Positions 8,972 to 19,531 are shown, numbered from the stretch's first letter. The stretch: DNA of 64,000 bases from Leishmania donovani (GCF_000227135.1 NC_018240.1:308956-372955), one strand, 5' to 3'. The notes: generated from the sequence alone by a model not told the origin. Numbers and translations are program-made.

Positions 8972-10444
8972 CTAAGCGAAGAGCGGAAACTCGTGCTTCA
9001 TGTCGACGCCTTTGCGCTCCGCTACTTCCTTTCGCCGATTGCGCTGGTACGTCGCCATCACGCGGTCACGCAGTGCTTCGAACTCCTTTTCCTTGCTCAT
9101 GCGCGCCGCCGTGCCGTCCGCATGTGTCGTGTGCGTGATGGCAGGCGCAAGTCCAAGCCGAGCAAGGCGTTTCTGCTGCGCCAGCCGGCCTCCACCAGCG
9201 AGGAGGCGGTGCCGCTCGGCGGCGTCAACACCGCCGTGGACGCGACGGTCTTCCTCACGCTCCAGCGCACTTGCGAGTCGCGACACGGCAGCGTTGCGGT
9301 TCGGCACAACGTCGAACACAGGTGGGGCCTCCACCCGCTCACCGTAGCGCACAACATCGACCAGCTCGTAAAAGTCCTGCGGCCTCCGCTCCGCGCCGCG
9401 TTTTTCGACGCGGCTCGGGTCCGCCTCTGCTGCCCGGTCCTCGACGTTGGGGTTGAAAGAGATGCGCTTGCGCTGCCGCTGCGGCGCCGTCTCTTCGGAG
9501 CCTTCGCCATCGCCGCGGTCAGCGTGGCCGTTCGCGTGCCCGCCTGCGCCAGATGATGTTTCACGGCGACGCTTGCGTGCCTCACCATTGCCATTGTAGC
9601 GGCGTGTCTCGGCAGTGGCGACCTCCGCCGCCTTGCGTTGAGACGCGTTCTCTTCCTCTTCCCTCTTCATGCTCCGCAGCTTGCGCTCGAAGGCGAGGTT
9701 CACGCGCTCGCGTACATCATCGGCAGTCTCCGCTTCCTCACCGTCACCACCTTTGCCCTTCTTGCGGCCCCGTTTACCGACGCCGTTGGCGGTCTTGGCG
9801 TACTTGTCTAGCTCCTCTTCGATTGCCTGCAGCTGCGCCGCGACGCGGGCCCGGCGCGCCTCCTGCTTACGCTTGTGCTTCCGCTCCTTCTTCCGGGCGA
9901 TGATCTCTTCGACAGAGCGCGGTCCATCGCTGACGCTGTCCTTGCCCGTGGCGGCGGTCGATCGACCATGGCGACTGCTCGGTGGCTGCAGGACTGCGCC
10001 GACGGAGGCGCTGAGCTCCTCATTCAGAGAGGCGAACTCCGCTTGCTTCTTTGGCTTCCTTGGCATCGATGCGGCGGGTGTCGTGACGGCCGTCGCCGCA
10101 GCAGTCCTTGCTGTTCCATCCTCTGCCGCCGCGTGTGTCTCCTTCGACTTTCCCCCGCTGCCGCTGCTTGCGGCGCTGGGGCGCACTTCCGCGTTGTGCG
10201 TCTGCCGCTCCTTCTCCAGCGCGGCGCGCCTTGCCTGTTGCCGGGAGCGCTTCTCCTGCAGATATTCGAAGATGTGGCGCTGACTGTGCGGAATACTGTC
10301 GAGGCTGCCCATCGTCTGCGCCGTCGGCACCTGATTTGCCATCTTCGCCCGCTTCTGCTCTCGCTGGAACGGCGACAGCTTGGCGTTCTTGTTGCGCTTG
10401 TGCGTGTGCGACTTGTGGCGCGGCACGCGATCACGACGGGCCAT
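8972..10444 (-). CDS. CCDC137-like basic coiled-coil protein, probably nuclear or nucleolar, 490 aa
   Basis: The protein is very rich in Lys, Arg, Glu and Ala. It opens with an Arg/Lys/His-rich stretch (MARRDRVPRHKSHTHKRNK), followed by coiled-coil segments at about 60-90 and 180-290 containing lysine/arginine clusters that could act as nuclear localisation signals (KKERKHKRKQEARR). At about 360-385 a short motif, DVVRYGERVEAPPVF, resembles the conserved (D)VVxFGExVxxPPxL element I associate with eukaryotic CCDC137 proteins. The last 40 residues include EKEFEALRDRVMATY. This assignment rests on one motif plus overall composition. A role in ribosome biogenesis or chromatin is inference. The first Met at 10444 starts the conserved basic N-terminus. 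Confidence 0.75.
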   Translation of the reverse strand: MARRDRVPRHKSHTHKRNKNAKLSPFQREQKRAKMANQVPTAQTMGSLDSIPHSQRHIFEYLQEKRSRQQARRAALEKERQTHNAEVRPSAASSGSGGKSKETHAAAEDGTARTAAATAVTTPAASMPRKPKKQAEFASLNEELSASVGAVLQPPSSRHGRSTAATGKDSVSDGPRSVEEIIARKKERKHKRKQEARRARVAAQLQAIEEELDKYAKTANGVGKRGRKKGKGGDGEEAETADDVRERVNLAFERKLRSMKREEEENASQRKAAEVATAETRRYNGNGEARKRRRETSSGAGGHANGHADRGDGEGSEETAPQRQRKRISFNPNVEDRAAEADPSRVEKRGAERRPQDFYELVDVVRYGERVEAPPVFDVVPNRNAAVSRLASALEREEDRRVHGGVDAAERHRLLAGGGRLAQQKRLARLGLAPAITHTTHADGTAARMSKEKEFEALRDRVMATYQRNRRKEVAERKGVDMKHEFPLFA

Positions 10445-11266
10445 GATGCGGAGGAACGCGCGCCCCCCTCACAAACACCGAGAAAGGCGCAGAGGGCGCA
10501 AGGCAATGAGAGATGTACACGTATGTATATATATATATATGCGTGTGTGTGCGCGTGCGCGCACGCTGTGCCTCAGGTGTGATGGTAATACTTGGAAGCG
10601 AAGATCGCGGGCCATGTGAGCAGAGGTGAGGTTGGGCGGATACGGTCGGCCAAACAGTGACGGGGTGCCGTCACGAAAGGGGGGGGGGTTGCGAAGAGAA
10701 AGATCTCAAGGGCAGCAGCAGCAGCAGCAGCGAGGATTCTGTGAAAAGGCATCTGCTTGCGTGTGTGTGTCCTGGAAGGCGCTGACGCCGTTACTTGTTG
10801 CACAACGAGGCCTCTCTTGCACACACACACACACGCATCACCGCTAACCGCCACCACCATCACCCCAAAAGTGCAGATGTGCGTGCAAGTGCGCTGCTTA
10901 TACAGCGTTTCTTTTTTTTTTCGTTTCGTTTTCGCTGCAGCGTTGGGTCTTATGTGGGTACCGATCGAGGATGTGCGCACGTCTTCCGCAGCGCGCAACG
11001 GCTGCTACTACTGCGAAGTACACAGTGGTCGACACCACTCCGGCACGCAACGTGCCATGAACAGAAAGAGGATGCGAGAATGCAGCACACGCACGCACGC
11101 ACACTCGACCCATACGCCGTTATTGAGTTAACCGGGTCGAATCATCCATGCCGTACACACATCAACATACCAGAAGGCAGACCTTCCCACCCTCACACGT
11201 ACGCACGCTCAGGGTGCACCAAACCACATGCGAGTCGATGAGGAGGCAACGCTGCTGACTCGTATG
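10445..11266. other. Intergenic region with TA/GT microsatellites
   Basis: No gene seen. A (TA)n-(TG)n-(CG)n run lies at about 10524-10564, a CAG repeat at 10712-10730, a CA run at 10819-10835 and a T-rich run at 10911-10922. This is the 5' flank of the CCDC137-like gene and the 3' flank of the gene ending at 11267. Confidence 0.5.
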
Positions 11267-12655
11267 TTACTCGTTCACGCTCTCGTTCTCCTGCGTGCGC
11301 ACATACTCGGCGTTAGTGCGGGAGAGCGGGTCGGAGAAGATGAGCGACACACGCAGACCAGGCTCCAACTCGAACTGGTCCAGCAGTTGCTTCGCCTTGA
11401 AGAGCGACTCGGCGTCGAGGAAAACAACGCGGAGGTGCCGCTCATAGAGAGACCAGCAGGACAGGAAGCCGGGAAGGTCGCGCAGACGACCGCGCACGCG
11501 CTGCAGCGGTACCCGGGACGAGAGCGCCGCCACCGCCGTCACAAAGTCCTTCTGGCGGCGCGGGAACTGCTTGATGATCGTGGCCGACTTCGACTTTGTC
11601 AGCCGCCTGGAACGCCTGCCACCGTTGTCGGCTTCTTGATCAACGCCGTCCTCCGTCGTCTTACCACGCTCGTGTGCCGTGGCGCCATCCTCTTCCATGC
11701 CCTCCTCGTCGCCATCTGGCGCCTCCGTCTTGACTCGCTGCAGAGACGGGGCGCCGGCGTTGCGGTCCTCTTCGTCGACGCGCTGCCGCTTCTTACGGGA
11801 AGCAGGCGCCGTCGCTGGAGTGGCGGCGCTGCCTCGCCTGTCCGCGTCGGCGTCTTCTGCGACCCCATTAGCCTCCTCGCTCTTAACACCAGTGACATCG
11901 GTGCCGCCCGCGCCGCCAGGCGCAGAACCTTTATCGATGCGCAGCAGCACTTCGTCTGCTTGTCGCCCAGGCAAGTGCACGCTCACGGGCAGGTGCTCCT
12001 CGAAGTAGTGCTGCCGGCGCAGCCGCAGGGCCAGCTGCTCGACTGCGCCAACGTTGGCCAACGCCGTCGCCTCCGAGACGTCCTCGGCTGGCGCAGTCGT
12101 GTCTTTTTCTGCCAGCTTCGCTGACGAGGAGGCCGTCGGCGCCGCCGTTGACTTGGAGTCTGCCGCCGGCGTTGACGGCCGCCGAGAGGTTTTGGTTAGC
12201 TTCATGGGTGCGAAGTCGGCGTTGGCCGGCCCGTAGAGGCTGATCTCCGCGGAGCGGGTCTCGGTGCGGCAGCGGACAGCGTAGCTGCAGCCACGCACCG
12301 CGCCGATCAGGCGCCGCGACTGCGGCCCGCCCTCGTGAACAAGCCGCTCCACATCCAGCGTTTCCTCGTAGTCGCTGCGCAGGCTGCAGTAGTAGGGCAG
12401 GCAGGCTCTGTGCAACTTGCCAAAATCGTTCTCAACGTTTGTGATAATGACCGTGTGCGTGACCTTTTCGGACTCCTTGGCCTGGGCCGCCGCGCCTCTT
12501 CTTTCGGTCTTGCCCTTCGCGTGCACGGGTGTGCGGGGCCCCTGGGGCCGCTTCCCGCTAGTGCCCGCGTTGCCGCTGGTGTTGGCCCTTGCAGGATGTG
12601 CGGTGCGAGACGTCGAAGGCGTGCCGCCCGGCTTCGTTGAGGCGCTGCTTTTCAT
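11267..12655 (-). CDS. Conserved hypothetical protein with a possible RRM-like C-terminus, 462 aa
   Basis: I do not recognise the family with confidence. The first 65 residues are disordered and basic (Ser, Thr, Pro, Gly, Lys). A folded part follows from about 68 to 150, beginning VTHTVIITNVENDFGKL, then a disordered acidic/Ala-rich segment. Residues about 190-225 (LRLRRQHYFEEHLPVSVHLP) may belong to the same fold. A second disordered basic stretch precedes the C-terminal about 90 residues, where LRVVFLDAESLFKAKQLLDQ followed by a GLRVSLIFSDPL strand resembles an RRM-type or calcipressin-type beta-alpha-beta element; this is inference. I start it at 12655 (MKSSAST) because the 200 codons upstream are Cys/Ser/Thr/His-rich low complexity typical of 5' flanks. 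Confidence 0.75.
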   Translation of the reverse strand: MKSSASTKPGGTPSTSRTAHPARANTSGNAGTSGKRPQGPRTPVHAKGKTERRGAAAQAKESEKVTHTVIITNVENDFGKLHRACLPYYCSLRSDYEETLDVERLVHEGGPQSRRLIGAVRGCSYAVRCRTETRSAEISLYGPANADFAPMKLTKTSRRPSTPAADSKSTAAPTASSSAKLAEKDTTAPAEDVSEATALANVGAVEQLALRLRRQHYFEEHLPVSVHLPGRQADEVLLRIDKGSAPGGAGGTDVTGVKSEEANGVAEDADADRRGSAATPATAPASRKKRQRVDEEDRNAGAPSLQRVKTEAPDGDEEGMEEDGATAHERGKTTEDGVDQEADNGGRRSRRLTKSKSATIIKQFPRRQKDFVTAVAALSSRVPLQRVRGRLRDLPGFLSCWSLYERHLRVVFLDAESLFKAKQLLDQFELEPGLRVSLIFSDPLSRTNAEYVRTQENESVNE

Positions 12656-13516
12656 TGCAGACGTGGGCGTGCAAGACGAGGGAGGAGGGACGGCGTTGGC
12701 GACAGATGAGCGGAGGTAAGGGGGCAAAGGAAGGAGACGATTAGCTCCTACAAATCTGCTTGATGTGTGCACTAAGACGTGCTGGTGTGCGTGCGCGTGC
12801 GTGCATGTGTGAGGTTGCGCGTGTGGGATTTCCGGTGGGGGCACCACACGGCAACGCAGGAGGAAGGGATAGAGAGCGGGGAGTGCAGAAGAGTCCAAGC
12901 AACATGCACGCGGAGGGCGGCGACGATCGGGTGCGGGGCATGTGTGGGTGGGCTTCTGGCAGCAGCGGGAGGAGGAGCAGGATGCGCGGGTCGGGCATGT
13001 GACGACGACAACAGCAAAGACGATAAATATGTATGTACGTGTATATCCCCGTAAACCGCAGCCTACGCAGACACACAGAGACCCAGCCCCAGGTGCAGAC
13101 ACGCGCAGAGGTGTTCTGGCACCCGATGGTGAGCGCAGATGCGTCAGGAGCAGCAGCAACGATAACGAGCGGGGCAGGCAGGCAGACAGACAGCCGACCA
13201 GAGAGGTGATGGAGAGGAGCCTGCGCACGCGCGTACAGACGGACAGACGCACGCGCACACGCAGGGAGAACGGTCAGCAGAGCGTGAGAGGGCGTGGGAA
13301 TGTGGGGGTGGTACAGAGTAGCAGCCTGGGACTGCGGCGTGTGAGGGACAAACATTCGACGCACGTACACGTTGTCGCGCATCCTCCATGTCACAGCTTC
13401 CATCGCTTCCTCTTGCCGCCCCGCCGTAGTCGCCCCCCTCCTCCCTCGCCTTCCCTACTTCCCATTCTCTTTACACTCTCCCCCTGCTTCCATCTCCTCC
13501 ACATTGCAGCGCCGTC
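12656..13516. other. Intergenic region
   Basis: Open frames here are low-complexity and not conserved in appearance. It contains GT-rich stretches around 12780-12810 and purine-rich stretches at 12855-12975, which read as polypyrimidine on the coding strand and could provide the splice acceptor for the gene starting at 12655. Confidence 0.45.
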
Positions 13517-14500
13517 TCATACCTTTTCGAAACGGTACTTGAGCTTCGACAGGGCCACCAAGTTGTCTCGGGTGTCGAGCATCGAGCGCACCAGCAGCCC
13601 AATACCAAGGTGGAAGAGTGGCTGCCACACGGCCAGCACGTACTCGAGCGCCGCGTTGGTGATGCTCTGCAGCGATAGCACCGACGGCGGCTGCAGCCCA
13701 AGATCCGCGTAGGCTCTCTGTGTGGTGCGCTGGCGATGCACCAAGGCGGCCACCCAGAACAGCGAGCCAAGGCTGGCAAAGGCTGCTGCGGCGTACAGGG
13801 CAACCGCCGGATCCGTCTTGACACGCCGGCGCAGGTGGCGGAGGGCGCCCCGCGGCTTCGCGGCCGGCGCTTCGGCTGAAGGGCCCTCCTCGGGGCGGCG
13901 CCTATGCAGGTCCCGGGGCTCCGTCCGTGTGAGGTCCTCGACGTTTACAGTAAGTCGGCGACACGCCACGTAGCAGCTGTACCCCGCCCACAACAGCAGC
14001 GCAATGCTGTAGAGCACCACCAAGGCGGAGAGGAGTGTCACCGCTCCGCCGGATCGCACGTTGACCCCGGCGGCCGTGCGGCGGTTCATGTACTCATGCA
14101 CGTACTTGCGCTGTGCGGCACGCTGCTCCGCGTCCAGCGCCGCCAGCGCTTCGACAAGAGTTTGTGACGGTGCTGTCAACTCCAGCGCAGCTGTCGCTGG
14201 CTCCGGTGAGCCTTGCTTGTGTTGCTGGGCTAGCTGTACGAGACTCGCGGCCGCTGCCATATCGACGGACACGTCGATCAGCAAGGAGCCGCTCAGCAGG
14301 AGGAGCGTGTACACCAACGCCAGCATCGCCTGGAGGCAGACAACAACCTTTAATAGCTGCGCACTGCCCCGCAGGGAGCGGGCAAAGTAGGCGATGACCT
14401 CCTCCTGCTCACTCGTGCTCAGCACGTCATTGCAGTTGATGAGCGCCTTGGCCTGCTGATCCCTGTCGGTGAAGTGGTGCTGGCATTGCCGGTAGCGCAT
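13517..14500 (-). CDS. Four-TM integral membrane protein, unknown function, 327 aa
   Basis: I do not recognise this protein. Four hydrophobic segments are visible at about 51-75, 154-176, 232-254 and 284-306. The N-terminal 48 residues are polar (MRYRQCQHHFTDRD) and would face the same side as the C-terminus, which ends in a short basic tail (KLKYRFEKV). The loop between TM1 and TM2 (about 76-150) is acidic then basic; the loop between TM2 and TM3 (about 178-230) is strongly charged with many Arg. There is no signal peptide or recognisable transporter motif. I chose the start at 14500 because the 35 codons upstream are Arg/Gly-rich and look like leader. It could be a mitochondrial or ER membrane protein; the sequence does not decide. 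Confidence 0.75.
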   Translation of the reverse strand: MRYRQCQHHFTDRDQQAKALINCNDVLSTSEQEEVIAYFARSLRGSAQLLKVVVCLQAMLALVYTLLLLSGSLLIDVSVDMAAAASLVQLAQQHKQGSPEPATAALELTAPSQTLVEALAALDAEQRAAQRKYVHEYMNRRTAAGVNVRSGGAVTLLSALVVLYSIALLLWAGYSCYVACRRLTVNVEDLTRTEPRDLHRRRPEEGPSAEAPAAKPRGALRHLRRRVKTDPAVALYAAAAFASLGSLFWVAALVHRQRTTQRAYADLGLQPPSVLSLQSITNAALEYVLAVWQPLFHLGIGLLVRSMLDTRDNLVALSKLKYRFEKV

Positions 14501-15610
14501 GGCTCTCAGAGAAATGGCGGAGGGGATGGCGCGAAGAAAGTCGCGACAGCGCCCCCTCCCTCCCCTTCTCTTCTCGGCGATTTCTGTTGCGCTACGCACC
14601 AGCACTCGTGATGCGCGCCGTATGCGCGTCCGTGCGTGTCACGGTGCGCGTGCGCACGCACGCCTCCTCCCTCTCGCTAAGCGAAAGACACGCACGCAGG
14701 TGTGTGCCCCGGCGCTTCTTCGATGGAAGCAGGAGCGGGTAGCACGTGCTTTTCCAGCCAGTGAGCAGATGGGGAGGAGGGCCAAAGACACGGTGTGCCC
14801 CCTTCGAGGGCAAGGAAGGCGACACGGCGTGCAGAACGTTAGTGAAGAGAGACTCGAGCTTGTGCAGAGAGAGAAGCAGCTGAAGGTAAGAGGACAGCGC
14901 GGGAGAGAGAGTTGCTAGCGGTGAGGCGGTAGCGCGCACGTGCGCTTGCGAGCTTGCGTGCGACGACTGAGAGTCGCGAATAGTCCCCCCCCCCCAGTAT
15001 TGCTTACATGACACACCCACACATTTTCAATGTGAGGGCGGTGGCTCCCTGCAGGCAACCACCAAGGAGGCGCTATCATAAGGTCAGGGGAAGCCCCTTC
15101 CCCTCTTTCCCTATCAGGCGCACAACTACCTTCGCACTATCACGGTGGCCATAACGCAACTGTGTGCGCGTGCATCTTGTTTGCATGGGTAATGTGTTTG
15201 TGTACCTTTCCGTCTCGTGCGTGCGCCTGCTTGCGACACGTCTACCGTGTTGAGCGACCGCGCACACACTTCTCCCCTTAGCAGGAAAGGCAGAGATGAA
15301 GCGAAGAAATAACAGAGGCCAGCAGCGAAGAGAAGTGTGCATGTCTGCGCAGGGAGAGCGAGGGGAGGCGCCGTCGTGGTGTGGATGGCAGCGTACTACG
15401 CCTCCCCCCTCCATACCTCACTCTCCCTCTTCAGCCACGCGGCAGAACTTCTACTGTGCTCTCCCCTCATTATCATCGTCGCCGAGGAACTGCCTCAGCG
15501 GAATACACTATAAACTTGTGACTCATGACATAGTCGCCATCGCGGTTGCACTGCCGTCGGTATGGTCGACAGGCCGATTGGGGTGCGCGGCAAGTGCGGC
15601 AAGGATGCGC
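14501..15610. other. Intergenic region between the four-TM protein and GT69 genes
   Basis: No gene supported. The open frames on either strand are rich in Arg, Cys and Ser and have no conserved-looking segment. A run of C lies at 14987-14996. It holds the 3' UTR of the GT69 gene and the 5' leader of the four-TM gene. Confidence 0.45.
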
Positions 15611-18600
15611 TCAAGGAATGACGCCGAACTGCAGCCACGACCGACCACCATAGTTGGAGTTGCGCGACCGCATCTGGTGGTTCGAGGCGGTGGCGCTTCC
15701 ATGCGTGAGTTCGTACTGCCGATGCACCGAGTTCATGGGGCTTTCTATGGCGCCTGCCGGGGTAGCGCTCGCGACGTTCGTGGCCGCCTGTGACACGCCG
15801 TGGTGTTGCCGCTGCACCTCCGTGTCATTACCACCGCCGCCGCTCGCTGTCCAGCTGCGCGGGATGAACAACGTGCAGGAGGTGGGGCGTGCCGTTCCCT
15901 CACTGCGACGGGTGGCCGTGCAGCCAGCCATCTCTCCTGCGACAGCAGGACCGACCCGGAGGGCATCTGCGGACACCACTGCACGCGACGGCTCCCGTGG
16001 ATAGTGGGACTTGGCGGGCGAAGCGCTGCTTCTGTGCGGCCACAGTTGACGCGCCTTGGAGCCCGAACACCCAGTCGGGATGGTAAGGGCCGGCGGTGCT
16101 CGGCACCAGCCAAACCAGAACCGGACGCAACACAGCGAGCTGAGCAGCCACACCAGCGTCTGCGCGACAAAGAACGCGGCTCGCCACGCGGCGCCGACGC
16201 ACGAGCGCGCGTGGGAGTTCTTCACGAAGCGGTGTGACTGCAGTCGATGCAGCTGCTGTAGAAGGGCCGATGACGAGGAAGTGACCGGATGCCTTGCGCG
16301 ACCATAGCCGCAGCCACTTACGGTTCTCTCCCCTTCCCATTCGCCAGAGACAACGTCGCCGGCGTCGCGCTCACCTTCAGCAACGCCACCTGAGAGCCAC
16401 CTCAGCCGCTGCGCAAGCGATGAGTACCACACGGCGCAGTAGAGAGCGCGCCACCACTGCGCCTCCACCGAGTAGGTCCATGCCGCGCCGCCTCCGTCTG
16501 ACAGCGCCGCAAGCAGCACATCCACATGCACTTGCCAGCACAACCACCGCAGCAGCAGCGCAGCGAGCAGGAACTGGCCCAGTCGCACAACAGGGAAGAA
16601 GGCGCCCATCGCTACCCGAATAGAGCCCTCCGCGGACCCCTGGCAGTCCATTCGGGTCAGCGTGGGGATGTCGATGAGGCCAGTGGCTATGACACGGCCA
16701 GCCCCGTCCTGCACGCTGAGCTTCTGAGTACCGCGCATGACCGTCCCTGACCCGGCAGCAACTGAGGCGGTGCTCAGCCAGTCGTCCATCGCCGACGTGG
16801 CGTTGCCGAGCTCGCGCGACCCGCCTGCACCGGCACCCTTGTCCTGTACACTGGACGACGGCGAGGGCGGCCACCACAGCTGCATTCGCCGCGCCAGCGT
16901 CCAAACCCAGTATACGTGCGGGTGCTCGAAGAACCACGTCTGCTTCGTGACGCGGTTGAAGTCCTCGAGGTTGTACGCAACGCGCACGTGGGGGTTGAGC
17001 AGGATGATCGGCGCTCGCCTGTCCTGCAGGAGGGCAGCGTGCATTACGTCTTGGCAGATCAGGAGACACTCCGAAGCGAGACAGACTTCATCACGCACCA
17101 GCGCGTGGCCAGCGACGGTGGCGCCGTAGGAGGGTGTGAAAGCATGGCGAAACCGCACTGACGGGTGCCGCACACGGTAGTAGACACTGTCTTCCTCCAC
17201 GCGCAGCGCCACCGGCACGGCAGGCTCCACCTCGCCTTCGTTCTCTGCCTTGACGACTGATTCCTCGAGGCGCATCAGGTCCGGCGCGGTGCTGAGGAGG
17301 AGCGTGCGGCTCTCAAGCCGTAGCCGCAGCTGCACCCAGTCCGCGCCGACTGCCGAGGATCGGCGCATCTCGTAGTCCACGGTATGCAGGAGACTCTCGA
17401 AGCTACTGCTGCTGTCGCACGTCTCTGGCTTGTAGAACGGAATGTCTGCCAGCCTAGCTATCTCGCGGCGCATCAAGCTCCACGACACACACACCGATTG
17501 CAGACGGCGGGCGAGGACCCGTGTGTAGTAGTGCACCAGCGTTGTTGTGTTGAGCAGGTCGTGCACGTCGCCGATGCGGTCGTAGACCGCACCCGAGGGA
17601 CGCTGCAGCACATCAGGGTGGTGCGCAGCAGCCTCGCTGCGTGCGCCTCCGGTGGCGGCCGGAGCAGACGATGCCGCCGACGGGGTCCGCGCTGTCGTCT
17701 CCGCTGCGTCCCGCACGGGAAAGCCGAGGCGATGCGGTGGGGTCGGGGCGAGGAAGAAGCGGCCGCGGATGGCAGCGACGCCGTTCCAGCAGCACTTGAC
17801 CGGGATGGCTGACGCCTCCGGTGCATGGTCACCGGTGCGCTCGTGCTTGAAGATGCGGTAGAATGCCTCTTGGGTGGAGTGGTCGTCGGAATAGGGCATC
17901 TGCGCCCCGAAGGGCTTGCCAAGACGATCGCGCGTGACCCATGTGTCATAGAAGGTTGCGTAAAAGTCCATACCACATGCCATGTCGAAGGTTGTGCCGG
18001 TCGCTGCTGACGTGGAACCAGACGGAGGCGTCGACGCTGTGCCCACTGGATGCTTCCGCGAATCACCGTCGTCGTCCTTGACGCCAGCATCTGCAGGCTC
18101 ATGGTTTGTCTTTGTGACGGAGGACACCCAGCCGTGTGGTCGCGTGCTCGCCGCGATCTGTGCCTCAGCACGACTCTCCAGCAGCGCCGTGATGTCCTGC
18201 GGACGGAAGATGACATCATTGAAAAAGAGCACGACAAGACCGTCGGCGCTGTCCTGGGCCTGCTGCTGCTGCTGCTGCGAACTTTCGAACAGGCTCATGC
18301 CCTTCTCATAGAGCGGCTCGAGCGCCTTGTTCCGGATGCACGCCATCCACTCGATACGCTCGTGGAAGGACTGACGCTCCACGTAGCCGAGACACGCGCC
18401 TTCCGTTGTTGCGTAGACGGTCCGCACACCGGCAGCGTGCAGCCGCGGGATCAGCAGTGTCGTGATGAGCTCGGCCGTCCTATCGGGCGATATGTTCGAG
18501 TAGATGGAGACCACGACAGAGGTGGCGAGATCAAAGAAGGGCTTCACCTCTTCCTCCAGAAAGGCGATCAGTGCCTCCGTAAGGTCAGGCAGCACCTCCT

Positions 18601-19531
18601 CGTTCTTCCACAGGTTCAGGGCAATGTAGAAGTGATCCCAGCCGTGTGTCGGCGTGTGCGGGGCCGTACGACGGGGCACTGCGTAGCGCACCTTGCCTTT
18701 TGGAATAGTGATTGTGATGGTGGAATCAGTGTCCGTGTCGTTGGCTGCTGCCGCTGCTGTCCTCTCGTCGGCATCCTCGCCAGTGAACTCCTTCTTGCCA
18801 ATCACGTCTGCGTGCGGCGGCGGCGCCGCCTCACTGAGCCGCGTCGTGACTGGCGGAGGGACCAACGGGTACGGCACCAGCTGGACGTTGTTGGAGGTGA
18901 GAGAGAACAAGTCTGACGAGCCGTGATAATGAAGAACAAGGCTGCTTGGGTAGCGCACCTTCACCACGTCATCGGCCGCTCCAGAATCCGCGGCGTCGTC
19001 GTCGTCGTGGCTATGCCCTCTACCACCACCGGCCAAGAGGCTGAGCAGCGACTCGGCAGAGCGCCGCGTCTTCGACTTGTGCTGACGTTGGCGCACCGCC
19101 TCCGCACGCGCAGCCACCCTCTCGTTCTCCGTCAACGAGTCGACGAATTTCGAGATTTGCTCGGCGCGTCTGCCCGGTCTGCGCCACAGCTGCACCTGCT
19201 CAAACAAGTCCTTCGACGTCAGGGTACGGACATCACGCACGTCACTGAGGCGTGGTGATACGGTGCGGTTGATGTACTCGGAGACGAAAATGTCCGCCAC
19301 GTACGGGATTTCGAGCCGGTTGAGTGCTAGCGGCGCGGCTCGCCAGTGCGGCGCACGAGACGCAAACAGGAGCGTCCCGACGCCGTGCGCCTCCGCACGC
19401 ATCTCCTGCAGCTCAGCGGCGTGCGAGTTCTCGAAGTCATCGAAGACGTTGTCGTACAGGGCGGCGATGATTAGCAGCAGCCCGAAGAGGACGAGCAGGG
19501 CGGCATGGCGCAGCCGGCTGTCATAATACAT
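15611..19531 (-). CDS. GT69-family (CAP59/CMT1-like) glycosyltransferase, membrane-anchored, 1306 aa
   Basis: GT69 enzymes are alpha-1,3-mannosyltransferases of the fungal CAP59/CMT1 type acting in the secretory pathway. The N-terminus is a signal anchor (hydrophobic 9-25). Family landmarks in order are a VVVSIYSNISPDRTAE segment near 350, a central FFNDVIF with Asn438-Asp439, a CGMDF at 519-523 followed by FYDTWVTRDRLGKPF, and an IPVKCCWNGVAAI motif near 585. These match the GT69 pattern well. A Gln run (about 420-427) and several disordered acidic or Ser-rich stretches are inserted. C-terminal to the catalytic part lie about 600 residues not seen in fungal members, with two further hydrophobic segments (FLLAALLLRWLCW; LVWLLSSLCCVRFWFGW). 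Acceptor substrate is unknown; surface glycoconjugate assembly is a reasonable inference. The start at 19531 directly precedes the signal anchor and lies just downstream of a splice acceptor. Confidence 0.85.
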   Translation of the reverse strand: MYYDSRLRHAALLVLFGLLLIIAALYDNVFDDFENSHAAELQEMRAEAHGVGTLLFASRAPHWRAAPLALNRLEIPYVADIFVSEYINRTVSPRLSDVRDVRTLTSKDLFEQVQLWRRPGRRAEQISKFVDSLTENERVAARAEAVRQRQHKSKTRRSAESLLSLLAGGGRGHSHDDDDAADSGAADDVVKVRYPSSLVLHYHGSSDLFSLTSNNVQLVPYPLVPPPVTTRLSEAAPPPHADVIGKKEFTGEDADERTAAAAANDTDTDSTITITIPKGKVRYAVPRRTAPHTPTHGWDHFYIALNLWKNEEVLPDLTEALIAFLEEEVKPFFDLATSVVVSIYSNISPDRTAELITTLLIPRLHAAGVRTVYATTEGACLGYVERQSFHERIEWMACIRNKALEPLYEKGMSLFESSQQQQQQAQDSADGLVVLFFNDVIFRPQDITALLESRAEAQIAASTRPHGWVSSVTKTNHEPADAGVKDDDGDSRKHPVGTASTPPSGSTSAATGTTFDMACGMDFYATFYDTWVTRDRLGKPFGAQMPYSDDHSTQEAFYRIFKHERTGDHAPEASAIPVKCCWNGVAAIRGRFFLAPTPPHRLGFPVRDAAETTARTPSAASSAPAATGGARSEAAAHHPDVLQRPSGAVYDRIGDVHDLLNTTTLVHYYTRVLARRLQSVCVSWSLMRREIARLADIPFYKPETCDSSSSFESLLHTVDYEMRRSSAVGADWVQLRLRLESRTLLLSTAPDLMRLEESVVKAENEGEVEPAVPVALRVEEDSVYYRVRHPSVRFRHAFTPSYGATVAGHALVRDEVCLASECLLICQDVMHAALLQDRRAPIILLNPHVRVAYNLEDFNRVTKQTWFFEHPHVYWVWTLARRMQLWWPPSPSSSVQDKGAGAGGSRELGNATSAMDDWLSTASVAAGSGTVMRGTQKLSVQDGAGRVIATGLIDIPTLTRMDCQGSAEGSIRVAMGAFFPVVRLGQFLLAALLLRWLCWQVHVDVLLAALSDGGGAAWTYSVEAQWWRALYCAVWYSSLAQRLRWLSGGVAEGERDAGDVVSGEWEGERTVSGCGYGRARHPVTSSSSALLQQLHRLQSHRFVKNSHARSCVGAAWRAAFFVAQTLVWLLSSLCCVRFWFGWCRAPPALTIPTGCSGSKARQLWPHRSSASPAKSHYPREPSRAVVSADALRVGPAVAGEMAGCTATRRSEGTARPTSCTLFIPRSWTASGGGGNDTEVQRQHHGVSQAATNVASATPAGAIESPMNSVHRQYELTHGSATASNHQMRSRNSNYGGRSWLQFGVIP

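Noticed and set aside
10524..10564. TA/TG/CG repeat as a special element
   Set aside because: Such dinucleotide runs occur in nearly every gap of this window and are ordinary for these genomes.
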